Positions 34,375 to 40,966 of a DNA stretch of 64,000 nt are shown here, one piece after another (the stretch's first letter is position 1; each line of letters opens with the position of its first letter). The DNA comes from Treponema saccharophilum DSM 2985 (lineage in GTDB: Bacteria; Spirochaetota; Spirochaetia; Treponematales; Treponemataceae). The notes under the pieces were generated by a model that saw only the letters and a program-made list of their open reading frames with translations, was not told the DNA's origin and did not search any database. The DNA lies in the NCBI RefSeq assembly GCF_000255555.1, contig NZ_AGRW01000049.1, positions 94,797 through 158,796 on the forward strand, in the 5' to 3' direction. Made by a program: the position numbers and the translations under genes.

Positions 34375-36042
34375 CTACCTGTAGTTCCCGATGACCTCCG
34401 TCAGAAGCGGGACGAGCTGCTTTTTGCGGCTGACGACATCCTTCAGGTAGAAGACGCCCTCGTCCTTCTTCGGGAAATTGACGAACGGTATGAATTTCGG
34501 GTCGCCGGCGATGAGCATGACGGAGCTGAGCTTCGTGATGTCCGTGACGAGGAGGACGCTGAAAAGCGCGCCGTGGCTCCTCCTCACAATCTCAAGCTCG
34601 CCGAGGAATTCCTTCTTGCGCGAGAGAATCTCCTCCGTCTCCTCGACCTCAATCTGGCTCGCGGTGTACGAGATTTTCCCGCCGTCGCTCGCCTCGGAAT
34701 ATTCCTTCATGTCCTGCGCGATGACCTCGCCCGCGCTCCGCGCGCCGATATGGCTTCCCGCGGAGATGATGTCCTTTCCGAGCGACTCGATGTCAAGCTC
34801 CGTTATCGACGAGAGATATTCGGCGACGTCGCGGTCCACGTCCGTCGTCGTCGCGGAGCGGAGGATGAGCGTGTCCGAGAGGATTCCGCACAGGAGAATC
34901 TGCGCGATTTCTTTAGGAATCGAGACGCGGTTCTCGCGGAACATGTTCGCGACCTGCGTCGACGTCGAGCCGACCGGACGGTTTATGAACGTAATCGGAT
35001 ATTTCGTCGGAATCGCCCCGATTCTGTGGTGGTCGATTATCTCGCGAATCCTGTAGTTCTCGATTCCCTCCACAGCCTGCGAAATCTCGTTGTGGTCGAC
35101 GAGAGAAATCTGCACGTTCGGCTCGTGGAGCAGGTCGTTCTCGCTGATGACGCCGATGAGCCTGTCGTCCTCGTCCACGACGGGAAGCGAGTGGCTCGGG
35201 CTTTTGTGGAGCAGCGGCTTGATTTTCTTCACCGTGTCCATCTCAAGGACGGGCTGGACGGAATAGTCCGACATGACGGAAACCGGCGACGAGTACGAGA
35301 TGAGCATCGACGTCGAGGCGGTGTCGAAGGAGCTGATGAGGACGGAAATTCCCCGCTTCTTCGCCTTCTCGATGACAGCCTTTTCAGGAAGCTTTCCGCC
35401 CGTTATGACGAGCGCGAAAACGCCCTTGTCGATGCACAGCTCATGCACGTCGTCCCTGTCGCCCGTTATGACGACGACCTTCTCGGAAAGATGCGCCCCA
35501 ATCGTCTCCTGGAACGACGCGAAGCTCGCCGCCCCGACGATAATCGTGAATTTGTGAATCTCGTCGCCGCTGCAGATGTTGAGCGGCTGCGCGTTGAGCG
35601 TCTTCTGTATGAGGGAGATGCTCGTCGAGACGCCGAGATGGTGCTCCGGGTTCAAAATAGAAAGGACGTTGTGCGCAAAAACGTTGTAATGGAGGAGCGA
35701 CTTGTATTTTCCTTCAGAATCGACGACGGGAAGAACGTGGTTTCCGATTTTCTGCATGAGGCCGGCGGCATTCCAGAGCGACTCGCTTTCAAGGACGGTC
35801 GCGTTCTCGCCAAGCTCGTTCATGTAGTACGCCGCCTTGGGAACCATGTCCGCGTGGAATTCCGGCGGCGCGATGTTGAATCGCTTGAAAATATATTCAG
35901 TCTGCGGGGAAAGCTTTCCGGCGCGGGCGGCAACGTACTCGCTCTCGCCCATTATGTTCTTGAGCCGGGCGAACGCCACCGCAGAGACGATGGAATCAGT
36001 GTCCGGGTTCTTATGGCCAAATACGTAAGTTGTGTTTTTCAT
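34375..36042 (-). CDS. ppaC: manganese-dependent inorganic pyrophosphatase with CBS and DRTGG domains
   Basis: This family-II pyrophosphatase hydrolyses pyrophosphate to phosphate. The 555-residue length is that of the regulated form. The N-terminal DHH catalytic part has FGHKNPDTDSI; a CBS-DRTGG-CBS insert occupies about 70-300 (HVLPVVDSEGKY, VVITGDRDDV, SLPVVDEDDRLIGVI); the catalytic DHH motif is IIDHHRIG; the DHHA2 part follows. The CBS pair normally binds adenine nucleotides to adjust activity. The ATG at 36042 is seven bases after TAGAAT and lacks a ribosome-binding site. The NERD gene follows nine bases later. Confidence 0.94.
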   Translation of the reverse strand: MKNTTYVFGHKNPDTDSIVSAVAFARLKNIMGESEYVAARAGKLSPQTEYIFKRFNIAPPEFHADMVPKAAYYMNELGENATVLESESLWNAAGLMQKIGNHVLPVVDSEGKYKSLLHYNVFAHNVLSILNPEHHLGVSTSISLIQKTLNAQPLNICSGDEIHKFTIIVGAASFASFQETIGAHLSEKVVVITGDRDDVHELCIDKGVFALVITGGKLPEKAVIEKAKKRGISVLISSFDTASTSMLISYSSPVSVMSDYSVQPVLEMDTVKKIKPLLHKSPSHSLPVVDEDDRLIGVISENDLLHEPNVQISLVDHNEISQAVEGIENYRIREIIDHHRIGAIPTKYPITFINRPVGSTSTQVANMFRENRVSIPKEIAQILLCGILSDTLILRSATTTDVDRDVAEYLSSITELDIESLGKDIISAGSHIGARSAGEVIAQDMKEYSEASDGGKISYTASQIEVEETEEILSRKKEFLGELEIVRRSHGALFSVLLVTDITKLSSVMLIAGDPKFIPFVNFPKKDEGVFYLKDVVSRKKQLVPLLTEVIGNYR

Positions 36043-36163
36043 GAGCGCAATTCTACCGAAAACAGCACGCCACGTCTTTCAAAAAAACGACTCCGAAAAG
36101 CCGCGCCGCGCCGCCAACCGGTACGGAAGATGTCAGGAAAGCGCATCCCGCCTCAAAGAAAAA

Positions 36164-36199
36164 AGACCTGTTCGACAACTTCAGTTTCCGAACAGGTCT
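36164..36199. repeat. dispersed palindromic repeat, copy 1
   Basis: AGACCTGTTCG (36164-36174) and CGAACAGGTCT (36189-36199) form an 11-pair stem; the loop contains AACTTCAGTTTC. A closely related hairpin lies at 55414. It is in the gap between ppaC and argD, about 65 bases before the argD terminator. Confidence 0.7.
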
Positions 36200-36263
36200 A
36201 ATGGATTTCCGAAAGGGATGCCAGCAAGCTGTCTGAGCGCAGCCGAAGCCACCTCTGGCATGT

Positions 36264-36309
36264 AAAAACGGTCATTCCGACTTCGCTCAATGACCGTTTT
36301 TTATTTTTA
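36264..36309. terminator. argD terminator
   Basis: AAAACGGTCATT (36265-36276) pairs with AATGACCGTTTT (36289-36300), with A-run and T-run on the two sides, so it is bidirectional. Confidence 0.9.
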
Positions 36310-36331
36310 ATTGATATTCAAATATCGGGTT

Positions 36332-37501
36332 TTACAGCGTTTCCAATGTTTTTTTCAGTATTGAAAGGCCCTCGTCGATTTCCTCTTTTGAGATGTTGAG
36401 CGGCGGAACGATTCTGAGGGTGTTTTTTCCCGCGGTCGATGTGAGAAGGCCGTTGGCGAGGAGCTTCTTCTCAAGCTCAAGCGCGCTCTTTCCGTTTTCG
36501 ATGTCCACGCCAATCATCAAGCCCTTGCCGCGGACGTCGCCGGTGTTCGGGTTCTTCCAGGAGGCGATTTCCTTCCTCATGTACTCGCCCTTCTCCTTCA
36601 CGCTCTCCAAGAAGCCGGGCTTCTGCAGCTCATGGAGCACGACGAGTCCGGCCGCGCAGGCGAGCGGGTTTCCGGCGAACGTGGACTGGTGGTCGCCAGC
36701 CTTGAACACGTCGTTCGCCTTGCCGCGGAAGAGGATTCCGCCCATCGGAAGACCGCCGGCGACGCCTTTCGCGAACGAGACGACTTCCGGCTTGAATCCA
36801 AGCTCGTCAGACGCGAGAAGGCTTCCGGTGCGCCCGAAGCCCGTCTGAACCTCGTCCGCCATCACAATCGCGCCCGCCTTTCTTGCTTCATCGGCCGCCG
36901 CCTTTGCCCATTCTGCGTCAACGATGTTCACGCCGCCCTCGCCCTGCACGCACTCAATCAAAAGAGCCGCTGTCGTGTCGTCGAAGGCAGTCTTTATCGC
37001 GTCCCAGTCGTTCGCCTTTATCGTCTTGAAGCCCTCAACATACGGAGCGAAATAAGCCGGGTGGAATTTCTCCTGGCCGGTCGCCGTGAGAGTCGCCATC
37101 GTGCGTCCGTGGAAAGAATTCTCAAGCGTGTAGATAACGCGCCTCTTCTCGCCACCGTTCAAGTATCCGTATTTTCTCGCGAGCTTTATCGCCGCCTCGT
37201 TGCCCTCTCCGCCCGAATTTCCGAAGTAGATGCCCTCGAAGCCCGTAGCCTTCAGAAGTTCCTCGGCGAACTGGATTCCCACATCGCTCATAAAATAGTT
37301 GCAGATGTGGATTTCCTTCTCCGCCTGCTTCTGCACAGCCTCCACGAGCGGCTTGTAGTTCGTTCCCAGAGAGTTCACGGCGATTCCCGCGAGGAAGTCG
37401 ATGTATTTTTTTCCGTTCACGTCGTACATCGTCGAACCGTTTCCGTGAGTGAAGACGACATCGAACGAGCCATAATTATTCACAACAAGTTTTGAACCCA
37501 T
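36332..37501 (-). CDS. argD: acetylornithine aminotransferase
   Basis: ArgD uses glutamate and PLP to make N-acetylornithine in arginine synthesis. The 389-residue protein has YIDFLAGIAVNSLG, FGNSGGEGNEAAIKLAR, FHGRTMATLTATGQ, the Asp in ADEVQTGFGRTG, and the PLP Lys in VSFAKGVAGGLP. The ATG at 37501 follows AAGGAG by six bases; the ORF upstream of it is unsupported. It is about 9 kb from argB and argJ, so the arginine genes are split. No ARG-box-like palindrome like the one before argJ is visible upstream. An ornithine aminotransferase role cannot be excluded by sequence alone. Confidence 0.92.
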   Translation of the reverse strand: MGSKLVVNNYGSFDVVFTHGNGSTMYDVNGKKYIDFLAGIAVNSLGTNYKPLVEAVQKQAEKEIHICNYFMSDVGIQFAEELLKATGFEGIYFGNSGGEGNEAAIKLARKYGYLNGGEKRRVIYTLENSFHGRTMATLTATGQEKFHPAYFAPYVEGFKTIKANDWDAIKTAFDDTTAALLIECVQGEGGVNIVDAEWAKAAADEARKAGAIVMADEVQTGFGRTGSLLASDELGFKPEVVSFAKGVAGGLPMGGILFRGKANDVFKAGDHQSTFAGNPLACAAGLVVLHELQKPGFLESVKEKGEYMRKEIASWKNPNTGDVRGKGLMIGVDIENGKSALELEKKLLANGLLTSTAGKNTLRIVPPLNISKEEIDEGLSILKKTLETL

Positions 37502-37643
37502 GTTTTTCTCCTTGAATAGTGCTGTTTTCTTGGAACACGAAAAACGACGTTCCAAAAAACATCATTAACTATACCAAAAAACAATCGACCTGTCCGAGAA
37601 CTTTTCAGAACAAAGCCCAGCAGCGGCAATTCTTTTCCTCTCA

Positions 37644-37841
37644 TTGTTGCCGGGACTTTTTCCCGCCTCCACGACGGTGGACATTCCGAGCGCGAATAAG
37701 CACATCGCATACGTCATGGCGAAAAACACGGGAAGCTCAAGCATAACAACGTTCTATCCGGCCGACGCGGAAACAATCGGAATCTACGCATCGAAGGACA
37801 AGAGCAACTATGCGGGCCTCTTCACATACGAAGTCCGCTGA
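37644..37841 (+). pseudogene. possible gene remnant
   Basis: A 65-residue open frame (ending YASKDKSNYAGLFTYEVR) with the base composition of the GC-rich genes lies in the gap between argD and the PIN gene. There is no credible start or ribosome-binding site, and it ends with a stop just before the AT-rich island. It looks like the C-terminal end of a lost surface protein; no family recognised. Confidence 0.3.
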
Positions 37842-37861
37842 CGGAAACGCGCTGTACGTTT

Positions 37862-38278
37862 TTATTTGCATCCTTCGATATACTCTTGAGGAGTCTGTAC
37901 AATTAGTTTTGGATTTTTGTAGTCACGAACATTCCTCGTAATTATGAAGCCTATTTTGCTGTTCAGCGCTGTAAAATATTGCAGGGCATCTTCAAAATCT
38001 GACATTTCAGAATTCAATGCCAAATCGACCTCTTTTGCGTTCACAGAAATCACATCAACTATGACACGAAGCTTTCTTAAACTTTCTTTAGCCTTGTCAA
38101 TTCCAAGATGCTTTCGAAGCAGGTAATAGACATTTGAGAATACTAATGAAGTTGTCACAAGTTTTATTTTCTTTTCATCACCCAATGTAAGTATCTGAGC
38201 AGAATATGAATAAAACGGCTCTCTTTTTTCAAGAACATCCAAAATCACATCAGAATCAACGAAAATCAATTTACTCAT
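37862..38278 (-). CDS. PIN-domain toxin
   Basis: A 138-residue PIN ribonuclease, toxin of a type II toxin-antitoxin pair. The conserved acidic residues are visible: IFVDSDVILDVL at the N-terminus, and SDFEDALQY with a later TRNVRDYKNPKLIV near the C-terminus. The ATG at 38278 overlaps the end of the antitoxin gene by eight bases, typical of coupled translation. The upstream in-frame extension within the antitoxin gene is rejected. Base composition is AT-rich, unlike the genes before 37.8 kb, so the pair was probably acquired. Confidence 0.88.
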   Translation of the reverse strand: MSKLIFVDSDVILDVLEKREPFYSYSAQILTLGDEKKIKLVTTSLVFSNVYYLLRKHLGIDKAKESLRKLRVIVDVISVNAKEVDLALNSEMSDFEDALQYFTALNSKIGFIITRNVRDYKNPKLIVQTPQEYIEGCK

Positions 38279-38510
38279 ATTTTTTTTCCAGATAATCAAC
38301 ATAATCATTATGTTCATTATCTTCAGCGGGAATTATTCCGCTAAGTTCCTGAACAAGAGGGGAAATTTTCTTTTTTCCAGTCTGAGAAGACAACAATCCC
38401 TTGAAAAATGTCTCCACAATTTGGGATATGCTTGAATTATTTTCAGCCGCATAACCTTTCATCGACGCTATAACAGCCCTGTCCATACTCAAAGTCAATT
38501 TTGCATTCAT
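38271..38510 (-). CDS. antitoxin with ribbon-helix-helix-like N-terminus
   Basis: The 79-residue protein starts MNAKLTLSMDRAVIASMKGYA with an NNSSISQIVE helix, the shape of a short ribbon-helix-helix DNA-binding domain, followed by an acidic tail (IPAEDNEHNDYVDYLEKKYE, a toxin-binding type). AAGGAGG lies six bases before the ATG. It overlaps the PIN gene. Immediately upstream a perfect inverted repeat covers the likely promoter, the expected site for self-repression. Confidence 0.85.
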   Translation of the reverse strand: MNAKLTLSMDRAVIASMKGYAAENNSSISQIVETFFKGLLSSQTGKKKISPLVQELSGIIPAEDNEHNDYVDYLEKKYE

Positions 38511-38521
38511 GGGAAGCCTCC

Positions 38522-38552
38522 TTACGTACAAGATACCACACTCTGTACGTAA
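38522..38552 (-). promoter_or_regulatory. antitoxin operator over its promoter
   Basis: TTACGTAC (38522-38529) and GTACGTAA (38545-38552) are perfect inverted repeats. On the minus strand a TATCTT box lies between them, and the 3' arm runs directly into the AAGGAGG of the antitoxin gene. Autorepression by the antitoxin is the likely use. Confidence 0.6.
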
Positions 38553-38566
38553 ATGCATAGTTCACG

Positions 38567-38629
38567 CAAAAAAAACGCTCCGGCAAGGGGAACGGGGAGT
38601 TCCGAGGAGCCGAAAGCGTTTTGATGAAG
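38567..38629 (-). terminator. repeated terminator element, copy 1
   Basis: Minus-strand order: AAAACGCT with TTC, GGC, an inner hairpin GGAAC-TCCCC-GTTCC, GCCGG, AGCGTTTTTTTT. It ends the XRE gene transcript (stop 38751). A copy with only a few differences lies at 40846-40902. Each copy is also just upstream of an antitoxin gene. Confidence 0.7.
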
Positions 38630-38750
38630 TGTGGTATGTCCTATTTATGTATCTGACTCAGCAGCCTTCTATATTTGTTGACGGCGGCGTTAAGCTTTTT
38701 CTCCGTTGATTTAGATCATCTAGTAATTTTTCTCATAGGCTTTTCTATAA

Positions 38751-39236
38751 TTATTTATCCTTATCTTTATTTTTTAATAAAATAGAACTTAAAATAGCAC
38801 CAGTAATTGCGACAGGCGTAGCTACTAATCCTAATGGCGTAAAAATTGTCGACATAAAAGATGCCACTATTGCAGAACCTATACCTACTTTAGCTACAGA
38901 TTCTGCAATTATGGCAATACCTGAATCAATTTCAGTCTTATTTTTTTTATAAATATCTTTTTCAAAAAATAAATTATTTAAACTTACATTCAATGCATCA
39001 TTACTATCATCCTCTGCTTTGGCTTCAAAAATTGTTAGAAGTGCAAGATATTGTACTCTACTCATTGGTATATCAGGATTGTTTTCTAGACCATTTATTG
39101 TTTGTTTAGAAAGACCAAGCTGATTTCCTAATTCTTCTGAAGTCCAGCCTGCAATTTTTCTTAAATGTTTCAGATTCCTTTTCATAGTTAAAATATTTTC
39201 CAATGTATCTTCATCTTTTATAACTGTTCTTTTCAT
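38751..39236 (-). CDS. XRE-family regulator with hydrophobic C-terminus
   Basis: The 161-residue protein has an XRE helix-turn-helix at about 25-65 (LRKIAGWTSEELGNQLGLSK, QTINGLENN) and, from about 115, two hydrophobic helices (IAIIAESVAKVGIGSAIVASF and PLGLVATPVAITGAILSSILL, quoted in halves) ending in KNKDKDK. It may be a membrane-tethered repressor. The ATG at 39236 is set by GAGG six bases upstream. It is divergent from three small genes, with an inverted repeat AGTTTA-N5-TAAACT between them that is a natural operator. Strongly AT-rich. Confidence 0.8.
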   Translation of the reverse strand: MKRTVIKDEDTLENILTMKRNLKHLRKIAGWTSEELGNQLGLSKQTINGLENNPDIPMSRVQYLALLTIFEAKAEDDSNDALNVSLNNLFFEKDIYKKNKTEIDSGIAIIAESVAKVGIGSAIVASFMSTIFTPLGLVATPVAITGAILSSILLKNKDKDK

Positions 39237-39255
39237 GAAAAACCTCATTTTCTTT

Positions 39256-39272
39256 AGTTTAATAAATAAACT
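39256..39272. promoter_or_regulatory. inverted repeat in the XRE divergent region
   Basis: AGTTTA (39256-39261), five bases, TAAACT (39267-39272), with outer TTTAG / CTAAA extending the symmetry imperfectly. It lies 20 bases from the XRE start and 25 bases before the -35 box of the divergent operon. Confidence 0.5.
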
Positions 39273-39296
39273 CTAAAAAATCTATAAAGAAAATAC

Positions 39297-39325
39297 TTGA
39301 CGATTAAAAATCAATATAGTAGATT
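39297..39325 (+). promoter_or_regulatory. promoter of the small-membrane-protein operon
   Basis: TTGACG (39297-39302), 17 bases, TAGATT (39320-39325). It directs transcription into the genes at 39369, 39557 and 39811. Confidence 0.6.
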
Positions 39326-39368
39326 ATGGTTAATTAACGGTACGAAAGACCGAACAGGAGGTAATAAC

Positions 39369-39551
39369 ATGAATGACAAGTTAATCATTAAACTTCCTTA
39401 TGGGGAAGTGAATGCAGAATGGTACGATTGGCTAGGTGCCGGAGTTCTAACTTGTACATTGCTTTATGGTGCTAGTAAATTAGCAAAACGCATTAAAAAA
39501 ATTCAGGTTAATGACAACAATGTTAATATTGAAACCTGCGAAAGAGAATAA
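39369..39551 (+). CDS. small single-membrane-segment protein (60 aa)
   Basis: I do not recognise the family. The 60-residue product begins MNDKLIIKLPYGEVNAEWYD, has one hydrophobic segment (WLGAGVLTCTLLYGASKLA, about 22-40), and a basic then acidic tail. AGGAGG is seven bases before the ATG, so it is surely translated. It is first in a three-gene set that also encodes a HicA-like protein and a second tiny membrane protein, all controlled by the divergent XRE promoter region. Confidence 0.7.
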   Translation: MNDKLIIKLPYGEVNAEWYDWLGAGVLTCTLLYGASKLAKRIKKIQVNDNNVNIETCERE

Positions 39552-39556
39552 AGCCT

Positions 39557-39799
39557 ATGACTAAAAACGAGGTACAGAAGCTTTTTCGTGGTTATAAACA
39601 CTTTACTCATAGAATGGAACAGACTTTGTATGGGTGGGGTTTTAGAATAAAAAGGAGGCAAAATCATAATATTTTATCATATCAATTAAATGACGGTAGA
39701 AGTATTTGTTTTGTTGTAGCAAAGACACCAAGTGATAGGCGTTCTGGACTTAACATAGCTTCTAGAATCTACAACACAATAAGTCAAAGATTTGACTAA
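39557..39799 (+). CDS. HicA-like small basic protein (80 aa)
   Basis: The 80-residue protein is basic and resembles the small double-stranded-RNA-binding-like fold of HicA mRNA interferases: LYGWGFRIKRRQNHNILSYQ with a His in place of the usual SHH pair, a middle strand GRSICFVVAKT, and a phage-type tail PSDRRSGLNIASRI. No HicB antitoxin is next to it. It starts six bases after the stop of the 60-residue gene with only a poor GAGA site. A toxin role is inference; an RNA-binding accessory protein is an alternative. Confidence 0.6.
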   Translation: MTKNEVQKLFRGYKHFTHRMEQTLYGWGFRIKRRQNHNILSYQLNDGRSICFVVAKTPSDRRSGLNIASRIYNTISQRFD

Positions 39800-39810
39800 G
39801 GAGAATATTT

Positions 39811-39972
39811 ATGGAATCAGATACAGATATTGGAAAAATAGTTTTTGCAACTTGTGCGGGATTAGCAGGGGCGGCACTTTTTTACAAAGCAGGTAAAAAA
39901 ACATATGAAGCATTGTCAGATGCTCCAAATTCAGATGTTGCAAAAATGGTTTTAGAAGTGCTTCAAAAATAA
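39811..39972 (+). CDS. small membrane protein (53 aa), missed by a length cutoff
   Basis: The ATG at 39811 is preceded by AAGGAGAATATTT. The 53-residue product has the hydrophobic segment IVFATCAGLAGAALFY (10-25), then KAGKKTYEALSDAPNSD and a short helix. It is the third gene of the operon. Just after the stop, 39973-40037 codes KAAFDAKVGEKVYEPLSK in a new frame, similar to FYKAGKKTYEALSD, so a partial second copy of this gene may have been lost there. Beyond it, from 40038 to the terminator and again from 40166 to 40286, I see no gene. Confidence 0.6.
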   Translation: MESDTDIGKIVFATCAGLAGAALFYKAGKKTYEALSDAPNSDVAKMVLEVLQK

Positions 39973-40127
39973 CGAAGGCAGCCTTTGATGCAAAGGTAGG
40001 TGAAAAAGTGTATGAACCACTGTCAAAATACCATTAACAATCACAGAAGCTAATTTAAAATACAAAAGCTATAATAATTTACTATTCGTTAACAATGAAC
40101 TACTTAACTGTTATAATTAATATACGC

Positions 40128-40164
40128 GCCTGTCAGTTTTTTGATTCTGACAGGCTATTTTTTT
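40128..40164 (+). terminator. terminator of the small-protein operon
   Basis: GCCTGTCAG (40128-40136) pairs with CTGACAGGC (40147-40155) and a T-rich run follows. Confidence 0.9.
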
Positions 40165-40286
40165 CTACTTATTGCCTACCCTTAAGCAGTCTGTAAAAGA
40201 GATTATGAACCAAAAGTTAGTTATAGAAATCTTCGATTGTGTCAAATTTAGTTCGCAATTTCGTTCCTGAAAAAAGCCATAATCCA

Positions 40287-40457
40287 TCATGCAGCGCTAA
40301 ACAGAATCTCCTTTTGAACTTTTATTGAGCTGGCATTCATGTAGCTCCTCCCAGTCTGCCAGTCCTCTGAATACTCAAGCAGATAGCTTGTTATCAGCCT
40401 GATGTAAGAATTCGTTGAGGGAAAAATCCCGACAACAGCCGACCGCCTGCGGATTTT
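40287..40457 (-). pseudogene. IS256-family transposase remnant (C-terminal end)
   Basis: In one minus-strand frame this reads KIRRRSAVVGIFPSTNSYI, then RLITSYLLEYSEDWQTGRSY, then MNASSIKVQKEILFSAA and a stop. This matches the C-terminal end of IS256/mutator transposases (RRR-VVGIFPN, WxTGRxY). Nothing of the catalytic DDE domain is present upstream; the remnant joins directly to a piece of PIN toxin gene. No terminal repeats are visible. Confidence 0.75.
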
Positions 40458-40795
40458 ACGGGAGAATTTTTGAAACCATTTTCCTTATCTCTGGTGATTA
40501 TGTAATCAAGATTCGATTTTTCCGCGAAGTATTCTGTTTTTGCGTCTTCCAAAGAAACTGTCTCATGAACGCAGCCCGTGATTTTCTCCAGCAAGTCCAA
40601 GCCTTCTTGAACCGAGCGTTTTTTTTCGTTTTTCTTTTCAGACTTCACGACATCGATTTTGTACTCAAGCAAATCAAAAAAATTCAGAACATCGACAAAA
40701 AATTCCTGAGGAATTGCCTTCAACCGGCTTTCCAATTTTTCGTAAGAGATATAAGCGTTTTGTGCGCCTGTTTTTTTATACGGGATATCAAGCAT
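40394..40795 (-). pseudogene. antitoxin gene fused by deletion to a PIN-toxin tail
   Basis: The 133-residue frame has three parts. Residues 1-93 (MLDIPYKKTGAQNAYISYEK to EDAKTEYFAEK) look like a complete antitoxin paired with PIN toxins. Residues 94-115 (NLDYIITRDKENGFKNSPVK) are the C-terminal end of a PIN domain, including its TRD motif. The rest reads the IS256 remnant in the wrong frame. So most of the toxin was deleted when or after an insertion sequence arrived. GGAG six bases before the ATG at 40795 would still allow antitoxin synthesis, so the product could remain functional as an antitoxin. Confidence 0.7.
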
Positions 40796-40845
40796 AATTT
40801 TCTCCGTCGCAATTTTAGCATGAAGAAAGAATATGTTCGAGAAAA

Positions 40846-40902
40846 AACACTCCGGCAAAGGGAACGGGGAGTTCCGAGGAGCCGAAAGCGTTTTGAAGAA
40901 GC
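40846..40902 (-). terminator. repeated terminator element, copy 2
   Basis: Nearly the same sequence as 38567-38629: a stem around GGAAC-GGGGA-GTTCC, with GCCGGAGTGTTTTTT on the minus strand. It lies 65 bases after the helicase stop and 51 bases before the antitoxin start at 40795. Confidence 0.7.
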
Positions 40903-40966
40903 AATTTCAAGCGAACTTTGAATAGTAGTTCCAGAAAGATTGCAGGTTTTCATTCAAAAAGGGATT

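Noticed and set aside
34573..36201. 542-codon open frame on the plus strand
   Set aside because: It is the shadow of ppaC on the opposite strand: Arg/Val/Asp-rich, no family motif, no ribosome-binding site.
39557..39799. Calling the 80-residue gene hicA outright
   Set aside because: The key SHH histidine pair is not clear and no hicB partner is adjacent, so only a resemblance is claimed.
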